A DNA stretch of 12,276 nucleotides from Candidatus Uhrbacteria bacterium RIFCSPHIGHO2_02_FULL_57_19. Its GTDB lineage: Bacteria > Patescibacteriota > Patescibacteriia > 2-12-FULL-57-11. The notes under the pieces were generated by a model. That model made no database searches. It saw only the letters and a list, made by a program, of their open reading frames with translations, and was not told the origin of the DNA. Location: positions 1 to 12,276 of the forward strand of contig MGDZ01000001.1 in assembly GCA_001791115.1 (NCBI GenBank), written 5' to 3'. Shown one piece after another: positions 1 to 5,951 of this stretch; the first letter of the stretch is position 1, and every line of letters starts with the position of its first letter. Made by a program: the position numbers and the translations under genes.

Positions 1-1
1 T

Positions 2-37
2 AATTCTTATGAAGAATGGATTTTTTCGATTAAATAA
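2..37 (+). CDS. Possible 3' end of a truncated gene
   Basis: Frame 2 from the window edge reads NSYEEWIFSIK and then TAA at 35-37, immediately followed by an intrinsic terminator. The short stretch looks like a natural protein C-terminus (mixed polar and aromatic residues, no low-complexity bias), and the stop sits right against the hairpin, as expected for a gene entering from the left. Only 11 codons are visible, so no family can be named. Alternatively this is non-coding sequence between the terminator and something further left. Confidence 0.3.
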   Translation, partial: NSYEEWIFSIK

Positions 38-63
38 AAAACTCCCCCGCTGGGGGAGTTTTT
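36..63. terminator. Bidirectional intrinsic terminator
   Basis: A perfect hairpin: ACTCCCCC (41-48), loop GCT (49-51), GGGGGAGT (52-59). It is flanked by an A-run (36-40) and a T-run (59-63), so it has a U-tract when read from either strand. It would end the minus-strand small membrane gene (stop at 68-70) and any plus-strand gene ending at 37. Confidence 0.85.
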
Positions 64-67
64 AACA

Positions 68-271
68 TTATTGTTGCGGCGGCTGTGGCGGTTTTTTTCC
101 AAACCGTGTTTTAATTTTATCCCAAAATATCATAAGAAGTCCTATTACTACAATGAGCCCCATGGAAATTGGCGCCATTGCTTTGTAAGGACCCTCGTAG
201 CCCAAACTACCGCCAACCATAATTATGCCGAAGATGACGATGAAAATACCGAAAATTTTCCTTTTGTTCAT
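68..271 (-). CDS. Small two-TM membrane protein, unknown function
   Basis: A 67-residue protein starting MNKRKIFGIF. A positively charged N-terminus leads into a first hydrophobic helix (about 6-25, IFGIFIVIFGIIMVGG), then a short loop with GYEGPYKAM, a second helix (about 35-50) and a basic, proline-rich tail ending PPQPPQQ. The charge pattern suggests both ends are cytoplasmic. Its stop lies 5 nt from a strong terminator on its downstream side, which supports a real single-gene transcript. No Shine-Dalgarno sequence is seen; an AATAAT hexamer lies 7 nt upstream of the ATG, consistent with leaderless expression. The gene is AT-rich compared with the adjacent helicase. I do not recognise the family; small hydrophobic ORFs can be spurious, but the terminator and promoter placement favour a gene. 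Confidence 0.65.
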   Translation of the reverse strand: MNKRKIFGIFIVIFGIIMVGGSLGYEGPYKAMAPISMGLIVVIGLLMIFWDKIKTRFGKKPPQPPQQ

Positions 272-278
272 AATGATA

Positions 279-284
279 ATTATT
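279..284 (-). promoter_or_regulatory. Candidate -10 element (AATAAT) for the small membrane gene
   Basis: On the minus strand AATAAT (5 of 6 to TATAAT) ends 7 nt before the ATG at 271. No convincing -35 is seen. The surrounding region is AT-rich, so chance matches are likely; support comes mainly from the same spacing recurring at other genes in the window. Confidence 0.3.
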
Positions 285-368
285 ACTTTATCAATTAATA
301 ATGCTGTGACTATTGCCGACCTTTAGAATTAATTGTGGTTAAGCGTATCGATGCTTCACGCATCTATG

Positions 369-1646
<1,278 letters not shown>

Positions 1647-1653
1647 GCCATGG

Positions 1654-1662
1654 ATGGTATCA
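1654..1662 (-). promoter_or_regulatory. Extended -10 promoter, helicase gene
   Basis: On the minus strand TGA-TACCAT (TGn extension plus a 4/6 hexamer) ends 7 nt upstream of the ATG at 1646. Transcription would start at or beside that ATG, giving a leaderless mRNA. If correct it rules out the upstream ATG at 1712, which would lie outside the transcript. Confidence 0.45.
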
Positions 1663-1751
1663 CGATTCACACCTTCTTCACGAACCCTCCCTCGGGATGC
1701 GGTTCTTTTCATGATGACAAGGTCGGGCTGTCGAATTGTCCGAAAAACGGG

Positions 1752-1757
1752 TACACT
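1752..1757 (+). promoter_or_regulatory. Candidate -10 (TACACT) of the msrAB operon
   Basis: TACACT (4/6 to TATAAT) ends 8 nt before the msrA ATG at 1766. No Shine-Dalgarno sequence lies in the 8-nt gap (GAACGCGC), so the transcript would be leaderless or nearly so. No good -35 is visible. It lies in the ~119-bp divergent region shared with the helicase promoter. Confidence 0.45.
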
Positions 1758-1765
1758 GAACGCGC

Positions 1766-2257
1766 ATGGCTCAACAGAAAACTAGTCTTGAGAAAGCTAC
1801 GTTTGCCGCCGGCTGTTTCTGGGGTGTTGAGGAGGCGTTCCGGCATCTTGCGGGGGTCAAAGAGACCGTCGTCGGATACGCCGGCGGCACGACGGAACAT
1901 CCGACCTACGAACAGGTGTGCTCCGGAACCACGGGTCACGCGGAGTCAGTCCGGGCGACGTACGATCCCAAAGTGATATCCTACGAGAAACTTCTCGAGG
2001 CGTTCTGGAATACCCATGATCCGACGATCTTGAACCGCCAGGGTCCGGATGTGGGAGAGCAGTACCGCTCCGCGATTTTTTTTCACACGCCGGAGCAAGA
2101 GGCGGCGGCTCGGAAATCAAAAGCCGCGCTCGAGAAATCCGGGAAGCATACAAGGAAGATCGTCACCGACATCGTGCCCGCCGGTCCGTTTTACACAGCG
2201 GAGGAATACCATCAGCAGTATCTGGAGAAACGGGGAATGAGCACATGCCGAATATAG
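1766..2257 (+). CDS. msrA: Peptide methionine-S-sulfoxide reductase MsrA
   Basis: Reduces the S-epimer of methionine sulfoxide in proteins and free methionine, using a cysteine sulfenic acid intermediate recycled by thioredoxin. At 163 aa it has normal MsrA length. The active-site motif GCFWG is at residues 16-20, with catalytic Cys17. The conserved stretches VGYAGG (36-41), [12 protein letters not shown] (48-60), DP near 85 and QYRSAIF (99-105) are all present, as is the AEEYHQQYL segment. Cys161, three residues from the end (STCRI), is a candidate resolving cysteine; Cys52 is a third. There is no signal peptide, so it is cytoplasmic. It is followed after 1 nt by msrB, so the two stereospecific reductases are co-expressed. 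The ATG at 1766 fits a -10 hexamer 8 nt upstream. Confidence 0.97.
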   Translation: MAQQKTSLEKATFAAGCFWGVEEAFRHLAGVKETVVGYAGGTTEHPTYEQVCSGTTGHAESVRATYDPKVISYEKLLEAFWNTHDPTILNRQGPDVGEQYRSAIFFHTPEQEAAARKSKAALEKSGKHTRKIVTDIVPAGPFYTAEEYHQQYLEKRGMSTCRI

Positions 2258-2258
2258 T

Positions 2259-2663
2259 ATGACCGAAGAGAAGATGCAGAAAACCGACGAGGAGTGGAAG
2301 AAGGAGCTCACCCCCGAGCAGTTTGAGGTTTTGCGGAAGAAGGGGACGGAGCCGCCGTTTTCGGGGAAATACGTTCACGAAAAAGGAAAAGGGATGTATG
2401 CGTGTGCCGCGTGCGGGCAGGAACTCTTCAGCTCGGAGACGAAATACGACTCCGCTTCCGGCTGGCCGAGCTTCTGGCAGGCAGCGGATCCGGATGCCGT
2501 GGAACTCCGGCCAGACACCTCCAATGGGATGGTCCGGACCGAGGTGGTCTGCAAGAAATGCGGCGGGCACCTGGGCCACCTCTTCGAGGACGGACCGAAG
2601 CCGACCGGGAAGCGGTTCTGCATCAATTCCGCGGCTCTGAAACTCAAAGACGGCGAGAAGTGA
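2259..2663 (+). CDS. msrB: Peptide methionine-R-sulfoxide reductase MsrB
   Basis: Reduces the R-epimer of protein-bound methionine sulfoxide, complementing MsrA. The protein is 134 aa. Zinc ligands are the two CxxC pairs Cys49/Cys52 (YACAACGQ) and Cys98/Cys101 ([16 protein letters not shown]). The catalytic cysteine is Cys121 in [10 protein letters not shown]. The SGWPSFW segment (67-73) is the usual substrate-pocket signature. There is no signal peptide. It starts 1 nt after the msrA stop and has no clear Shine-Dalgarno sequence before the ATG at 2259, so translation probably depends on coupling. An in-frame ATG at residue 6, preceded by a purine-rich GAAGAGAAG, is a possible alternative start and would not affect the catalytic domain. 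Confidence 0.97.
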   Translation: MTEEKMQKTDEEWKKELTPEQFEVLRKKGTEPPFSGKYVHEKGKGMYACAACGQELFSSETKYDSASGWPSFWQAADPDAVELRPDTSNGMVRTEVVCKKCGGHLGHLFEDGPKPTGKRFCINSAALKLKDGEK

Positions 2664-2686
2664 CACATAAAGACAGGGGGGATTCG

Positions 2687-2692
2687 TACAAT
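2687..2692 (+). promoter_or_regulatory. Candidate -10 (TACAAT) of the lipoprotein gene
   Basis: TACAAT (5/6 to consensus) lies 24 nt after the msrB stop. An ATG at 2699 follows 6 nt later and opens an 8-codon frame, while the lipoprotein ATG is at 2722. A GTGACA sequence at 2660-2665 resembles a -35 box, but the spacer of 21 nt is too long to be convincing. Confidence 0.45.
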
Positions 2693-2698
2693 TATTGC

Positions 2699-2725
2699 AT
2701 GGGTCGGCGCCGGGCTGTTTTATGA
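2699..2725 (+). CDS. Putative 8-codon leader ORF (MGRRRAVL)
   Basis: ATG at 2699 begins MGRRRAVL and stops at TGA 2723-2725, overlapping the lipoprotein ATG at 2722 in an ATGA arrangement. The ATG lies exactly where a leaderless transcript from the TACAAT at 2687-2692 would begin. A ribosome starting there would end on the lipoprotein start codon, which could supply translational coupling where no Shine-Dalgarno sequence exists. This is inferred from spacing alone; a 27-nt frame is easily found by chance. Confidence 0.25.
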   Translation: MGRRRAVL

Positions 2726-3711
2726 AACGTCTTATCCTATCTCTGGGATTGATACTTGCCGGCGGTCTTGTTCTTGGCGCGGGTTGTGAGAGGCCCGGGG
2801 GGATAACTTCTTCGACGCCCGGAGGAATTCTTAAGGGCGTAACTTTGACGCCCAGGAGTTTTGAGGCCGCTGATTTCAACGATTTTTTCGACAAAGCCAA
2901 GCAGGCGGGAGAGATCGTCTCCTGGTCCGGCGACTGGAATGAGCTTTCTAACCTTTCCGGCGGCGGCCCGACGGTGACCGCCGGACTGGCCAAAACCAAG
3001 GGCTATGTCCCGATGATCATTGCTCAGTTTTTTACTCAGTCGTCCGGCAAGCTTCTCCGTCCGCTTAACGAGGAAAACAAAAAAAATTACAAGTCAGGTG
3101 CTGTCGCCTTTGTCCAAAAAAACAAGCCGCCCTATCTCGGGTTGGGCATCGAGGTCAACATGCTCTACGAAAAATCCCCGGCCGATTTCGAGGCCTTTGT
3201 CCGGCTGTTCGACGAGGTTTACGACGCGGTCAAAGCCGCCTCCCCCGGGACCAAGGTCTTTACCGTCTTTCAGCTGGAAAGAATGAAGGGGCTCCTCGGC
3301 GGGCTTTTTGGCGGCAAGAATGACCCGTCAAAATCAAACTGGGAGCTCGTTGACAAGTTCCCTAAGGCGGATTTCCTGGCTTTCACCACTTATCCCGGAC
3401 TGATCTACAAAAGCCCGGCCGAGATTCCCGCGGATTACTACTCGGAAATCAAATCGCGTATCAATAAACCGATTGTTTTCACCGAGATCGGCTGGCATAG
3501 CGTGGCCGCGCCCGTTGGTTGGGAGTCGAGCGGAGCCGAGCAGGCCGAGTTTGTCCGCAGATTTTTTGAGCTGACTAAGGAACTGAAACCGGAAATGGCC
3601 GTCTGGAGCTTCCTTTACGACCAAGAGACCATTCAGCCCTTCAACAGCATGGGGCTTTTCGACGCGGCTGGACCCAAGCCGGCTTGGGATGCGTGGTTGG
3701 CCGGAAAGTGA
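2722..3711 (+). CDS. Secreted lipoprotein with glycoside hydrolase-like TIM-barrel features
   Basis: A 329-aa predicted lipoprotein. Residues 1-21 form a signal peptide (MKRLILSLGLILAGG, then LVLGAGC) with Cys22 as the likely lipidation site in a relaxed lipobox (Gly at -3). A Gly/Ser/Pro linker follows, then a globular domain of about 290 residues. LGLGIEVN (139-146, Glu144) and PIVFTEIGWHS (250-260, Glu255), with WSFLYD near 295-300, resemble the beta-4 and beta-7 catalytic glutamates and following aromatic residue of clan-A glycoside hydrolases. It could thus be a surface-attached glycosidase, but substrate and activity are unknown and the Glu assignment is mine. The frame is open to a TTG at 2695, but ATG 2722 directly starts the signal peptide. 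There is no Shine-Dalgarno sequence; see the possible leader ORF that overlaps its start. Confidence 0.85.
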   Translation: MKRLILSLGLILAGGLVLGAGCERPGGITSSTPGGILKGVTLTPRSFEAADFNDFFDKAKQAGEIVSWSGDWNELSNLSGGGPTVTAGLAKTKGYVPMIIAQFFTQSSGKLLRPLNEENKKNYKSGAVAFVQKNKPPYLGLGIEVNMLYEKSPADFEAFVRLFDEVYDAVKAASPGTKVFTVFQLERMKGLLGGLFGGKNDPSKSNWELVDKFPKADFLAFTTYPGLIYKSPAEIPADYYSEIKSRINKPIVFTEIGWHSVAAPVGWESSGAEQAEFVRRFFELTKELKPEMAVWSFLYDQETIQPFNSMGLFDAAGPKPAWDAWLAGK

Positions 3712-3717
3712 TAGTAT
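3709..3717 (+). promoter_or_regulatory. Candidate extended -10 overlapping a stop codon
   Basis: TGA-TAGTAT: the lipoprotein stop TGA (3709-3711) supplies the TGn of an extended -10 whose hexamer TAGTAT is at 3712-3717. The next ATG is 41 nt further, so this would give a leadered transcript. TATAAG at 3729-3734 is an alternative -10. No -35 is evident. Confidence 0.3.
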
Positions 3718-3758
3718 TCCAAAAGATCTATAAGAAAACTTATTTTTTTTATTTTCGT

Positions 3759-4142
3759 ATGGACGCGTCCAAAAAGGCGCAGTGGGCGCTGCGCATTGCC
3801 GTGGCCGGGGAGTTTGTCGGACACGGAGTTTTCGCCCTGCAAGGCAAAAAAGATTGGATTAGCTGGGTCCAACAACTTACAGGCGTCGAAGCCGCCTTGG
3901 CCGGTCAGCTGATATTTCTAATCGGTCTGTTTGATCTAATAGTTGCCTTGATTGTTCTGATTCGGCCGATCCGCGCTGTGCTTCTCTGGGCCGCGTTTTG
4001 GGGCGCCTGGACCGCGCTTGTCCGTCCTTTGGTCGGTTTTCCAGTCTGGGATTTCATCGAGCGCTGGGCCAATTGGGGCGCTCCCTTGGCTTTGCTCTTT
4101 CTCCTTGGCTGGCCAAAGAGCGGGAAAGAGTGGTTTCGCTAA
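3759..4142 (+). CDS. DoxX-like four-TM membrane protein
   Basis: A 127-residue integral membrane protein with four hydrophobic helices at about 8-27, 47-67, 70-90 and 103-118. A short polar N-terminus (MDASKKAQ) precedes the conserved-looking GEFVGHGVFAL, and a loop GFPVWDFIERWANWGAPL precedes the last helix. This layout resembles DoxX-like small membrane proteins of unknown role, some linked to redox or quinone functions; the assignment is by pattern and tentative. The frame extends upstream to 3684 but would overlap the lipoprotein gene, so ATG 3759 is chosen. The leader is A/T-rich with no clear Shine-Dalgarno sequence. A hairpin without a U-tract follows 35 nt after the stop. Confidence 0.75.
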   Translation: MDASKKAQWALRIAVAGEFVGHGVFALQGKKDWISWVQQLTGVEAALAGQLIFLIGLFDLIVALIVLIRPIRAVLLWAAFWGAWTALVRPLVGFPVWDFIERWANWGAPLALLFLLGWPKSGKEWFR

Positions 4143-4176
4143 ACATCAGAGACCTCTGCAAAACCCTGATTCCACT

Positions 4177-4195
4177 GCCCCGCCGGTGGCGGGGC
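4177..4195 (+). repeat. GC-rich hairpin in the 4143-4259 gap
   Basis: GCCCCGCC (4177-4184), loop GGT, GGCGGGGC (4188-4195): an 8-bp perfect stem. It lacks a following T-run (CATAAG follows), so it is a poor intrinsic terminator. It is followed by GCTTAC-ACTCT-GTAAGC (4209-4225), a second small hairpin, and then the REP-like repeat at 4232. The 117-bp gap is therefore almost wholly palindromic and carries no apparent gene. Confidence 0.6.
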
Positions 4196-4231
4196 ATAAG
4201 CTCCTCCGCTTACACTCTGTAAGCATCTAAA

Positions 4232-4254
4232 CTTCGGAGGTTGGACCTCCGAAG
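4232..4254 (+). repeat. REP-like palindrome, copy 1
   Basis: A 10-bp perfect stem, CTTCGGAGGT, loop TGG, ACCTCCGAAG, ending 5 nt before the transposase ATG. The core CGGAGGT-TGG-ACCTCCG is identical to copy 2 (4429-4445) and is the exact reverse complement of the core of copy 3 (4945-4960 region), so copies 1 and 3 bracket the gene as an inverted pair. Confidence 0.85.
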
Positions 4255-4259
4255 AACAT

Positions 4260-4973
4260 ATGCGTGAGGTGTCTTTCGTCGATGGAAATTTTTATCACAT
4301 CTATAACCGCGGGGTGGCGCGGCTGCCGATTTTTTTGGACGAGTCGGACTACGCACGTTTCGTTCACGACCTTTATGAATTCAACGACGTGCATCCAGCG
4401 CTGGATGCACGGGTAAAGGCCCGCATTTCGGAGGTTGGACCTCCGAGATTGCGGCGGGAGCCCGTGGTCGCGATTCTCGCCTGGTGCCTTATGCCGAACC
4501 ACTTCCATTTGTTGCTGCAGCAGCGCATCGACAATGGCGTCAGTTTTTTTATGAAAAAACTAGGGACCGGCTTCACTATGTATATGAACCAGAAGTATGA
4601 ACGGAGCGGCCATGTTTTCCAGGGCAAATTCCGGGCGAAGCACATTGATACTCAAGGATACCTCCTTCACATTTCGCGATACATACATCTGAACTCGATC
4701 GATTTGGTCGATCCAAATTGGAAAGAGCAGGGGATCAGGGACTGGGGGAGCGTTCAGAAGTTTTTAGAGGAATTTCGCTGGTCTAGTTACCAGGACTGGA
4801 TCGGAAAGAAAAATTTCCCGTCCGTCTTGAATCGTTCCGGGATAGATGGCCTTTTTAAGGGCTCGGAGGACTACAAGCGATTTATTTCTGAATGGGCGGC
4901 CCGGGATTACCACACCATTCGCGAAATGCTCGCGGATTCATTTCGGAGGTCCAACCTCCGAAATATATTATGA
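4260..4973 (+). CDS. REP-associated tyrosine transposase (RAYT, Y1/HUH family)
   Basis: A 237-aa HUH-type single-strand DNA transposase/nuclease of the IS200-like Y1 superfamily. The N-terminus (FYHIYNRGVARLPIFLDESD) is the typical RAYT opening. The metal-binding HUH motif is HFH at 81-83 in CLMPNHFHLLL. Tyr134 or Tyr141 in the YLLHISRYIHLN segment is the candidate nucleophile; I cannot say which. The stretches KLGTGFTMYMNQKYERSGHVFQGKF (96-125 region) and RWSSYQDW also fit. Oddities: residues 43-51 are encoded by a 24-bp palindrome, 57-63 by REP copy 2, and about 227-235 by REP copy 3. The stop TGA overlaps the next gene's ATG (ATGA). The start ATG at 4260 lies just after REP copy 1 and has no Shine-Dalgarno sequence in the usual position. 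All key motifs are intact, so it may be active. Confidence 0.93.
   Translation: MREVSFVDGNFYHIYNRGVARLPIFLDESDYARFVHDLYEFNDVHPALDARVKARISEVGPPRLRREPVVAILAWCLMPNHFHLLLQQRIDNGVSFFMKKLGTGFTMYMNQKYERSGHVFQGKFRAKHIDTQGYLLHISRYIHLNSIDLVDPNWKEQGIRDWGSVQKFLEEFRWSSYQDWIGKKNFPSVLNRSGIDGLFKGSEDYKRFISEWAARDYHTIREMLADSFRRSNLRNIL
4388..4411 (+). repeat. 24-bp perfect palindrome inside the transposase gene
   Basis: The half-site CGTGCATCCAGC is followed directly by its reverse complement with no loop, giving 12+12 bp of perfect dyad symmetry. It encodes VHPALDAR in the transposase (residues ~43-51). It lies 16 nt upstream of REP copy 2. It is unrelated in sequence to the REP-like repeat. Confidence 0.8.
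4428..4446 (+). repeat. REP-like palindrome, copy 2 (inside the transposase gene)
   Basis: TCGGAGGT, loop TGG, ACCTCCGA: an 8-bp stem with the same 17-nt core and orientation as copy 1. It is read in frame as SEVGPPR (residues 57-63), in the variable segment before AILAWCLMPNHFH. Confidence 0.85.
4940..4964 (-). repeat. REP-like palindrome, copy 3 (inverted)
   Basis: ATTTCGGAGGT, loop CCA, ACCTCCGAAAT: an 11-bp stem, the longest of the three. The loop CCA instead of TGG shows it is inverted relative to copies 1 and 2. It encodes the last residues of the transposase (SFRRSNLRN) and ends 5 nt before the PhnD-like start codon. Confidence 0.85.
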
Positions 4974-5947
4974 AAGATAATAGAAAAATTATCGGTTTGG
5001 CTGGATGGCTGGGCGTCGGTTTAATTTTTGTCGGTTTGACTTTTTTAATTTCTTACGGCAGTTCATTCTTCTTTCAAAGAAGCGTTCTTTTGGAAGCGGC
5101 GGCGGTTGATGTCGCGCCTCCGCCCGCGGCGCCAAAGGCCGACGGGCGGCCGGAACTGCGGGTGATCATCGCCTCCAGGTATTCGCCGTCAGCCGGGGCG
5201 GTTTACTACAACGATCTTCTAAAATATCTGGGAGAGCGCCTGGAGCGGCGGATTACCCTGCTCACCCGCTCGAGCTACGCGGAAGCCATGAAACTGATCG
5301 AAGAGGGAGGGGCGGACATCGGTTTCATTTGCTCCGGATCTTACGTCCTACTGCGCGAGAAGGTTCCGGTCGAGGTTATTGCCGCTCCGGAGATGTACGG
5401 CCGGGCGGAGTACCGCTCCTACATCATCGTCCCGGCAGACAGCTCCGCGGCATCCCTCGAAGATTTGCGGGGCAAGTCCTTCGCTTTTACCGACCCCCTG
5501 TCCTTTTCCGGGGCGTTTTATCCCAGTCAACGGGCCCTGCAGTTAGGGGACTCTCCGGAAAAATTCTGGAGCAAGGTGCTTTATACTCACTCCGCGGATA
5601 AATCCATCTCGGCCGTGGCTTACGGGCTGGTAGATGGAGCAGCCGTGGACGGATTGATTTGGGATAATCTGTCGGCGGCCAATCCCGACATCATTGCCAG
5701 AACCAAAGTGATCGAGCGTTCGCCGTGGTTCGGAATTCCGCCGATCGTCGCCGGTCCTGGCCAGGATCCGGCGCTGGTCGCAGGGATAAGGAAAGTGTTT
5801 CTCGGAATGCGCGACGACCCCCAAGGCGCGGTGATCCTCGACGGGATGCGCATTGATCGTTTCAACGTCCCTCCTGCTGATTGGTACGACGGCCTGGCCT
5901 CGGTAGTTTCTCTTTTAAGGGACAAGGGACTCAAAATAACCTTCTGA
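4970..5947 (+). CDS. Membrane-anchored PhnD-like substrate-binding protein
   Basis: A 325-aa protein with an N-terminal transmembrane anchor (about 8-28), an Ala/Pro-rich linker (43-60) and a type 2 periplasmic-binding-protein domain of the PhnD/phosphate-phosphonate family (about 62-325). Family hallmarks are RYSPSAGAVYYNDLLKYLGERL (70-91 region), GGADIGFICSGSYV (113-126), GKSFAFTDPLSFSGAFYP (168-185) and HSADKSISAVAYGLVDGAAVDGLIW (207-231). No lipobox is present, so it is probably anchored by an uncleaved helix facing outward. No ABC permease or ATPase lies next to it; instead a sensor kinase starts 4 nt after its stop, so it more likely presents a ligand to that kinase than feeds transport. 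The ligand is unknown. ATG 4970 overlaps the transposase stop (ATGA); a longer frame from 4892 lies within the transposase gene and is rejected. Confidence 0.9.
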   Translation: MKDNRKIIGLAGWLGVGLIFVGLTFLISYGSSFFFQRSVLLEAAAVDVAPPPAAPKADGRPELRVIIASRYSPSAGAVYYNDLLKYLGERLERRITLLTRSSYAEAMKLIEEGGADIGFICSGSYVLLREKVPVEVIAAPEMYGRAEYRSYIIVPADSSAASLEDLRGKSFAFTDPLSFSGAFYPSQRALQLGDSPEKFWSKVLYTHSADKSISAVAYGLVDGAAVDGLIWDNLSAANPDIIARTKVIERSPWFGIPPIVAGPGQDPALVAGIRKVFLGMRDDPQGAVILDGMRIDRFNVPPADWYDGLASVVSLLRDKGLKITF

Positions 5948-5951
5948 ACAA

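Larger units (their letters stand above)
4232..4964 (+). mobile_element. RAYT/REP unit bounded by inverted REP-like repeats
   Basis: A ~730-bp unit: copy 1 of the hairpin repeat, a RAYT-type HUH transposase gene, and copy 3 in the opposite orientation covering the gene's last codons. In known RAYT systems the domesticated Y1 transposase is flanked by the palindromes it recognises. Whether this unit moves as a whole or only acts on dispersed REPs cannot be seen here. No target-site duplication was recognised. Confidence 0.65.

Noticed and set aside
1736..1757. TTGTCC as -35 for the TACACT hexamer of msrA
   Set aside because: The spacer is only 10 nt, too short for a sigma-70-type promoter.
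2695..2721. TTG start extending the lipoprotein by nine codons
   Set aside because: The extension (HGSAPGCF) would precede and weaken the signal peptide; ATG 2722 begins it cleanly.
2163..2999. Minus-strand open frame of 278 codons across msrB and the lipoprotein start
   Set aside because: It is antisense to two well-supported genes, has biased composition and shows no domain.
3684..3758. Upstream extension of the DoxX-like protein
   Set aside because: It overlaps the lipoprotein's end and reads through an A/T-rich leader; the ATG at 3759 starts a normal polar N-terminus.
4177..4195. Intrinsic terminator after the DoxX-like gene
   Set aside because: The stem is strong but there is no T-run, so it is listed as a palindromic repeat instead.
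4232..4964. CRISPR array from three similar repeats
   Set aside because: Spacing is irregular (about 190 and 510 bp), one copy is inverted, and the copies are within or beside a transposase gene; no cas gene is present.
4892..4969. Longer PhnD-like protein starting inside the transposase gene
   Set aside because: The extra 26 residues come from the transposase's other frame and REP copy 3; the ATG at 4970 leads straight into a normal membrane anchor.
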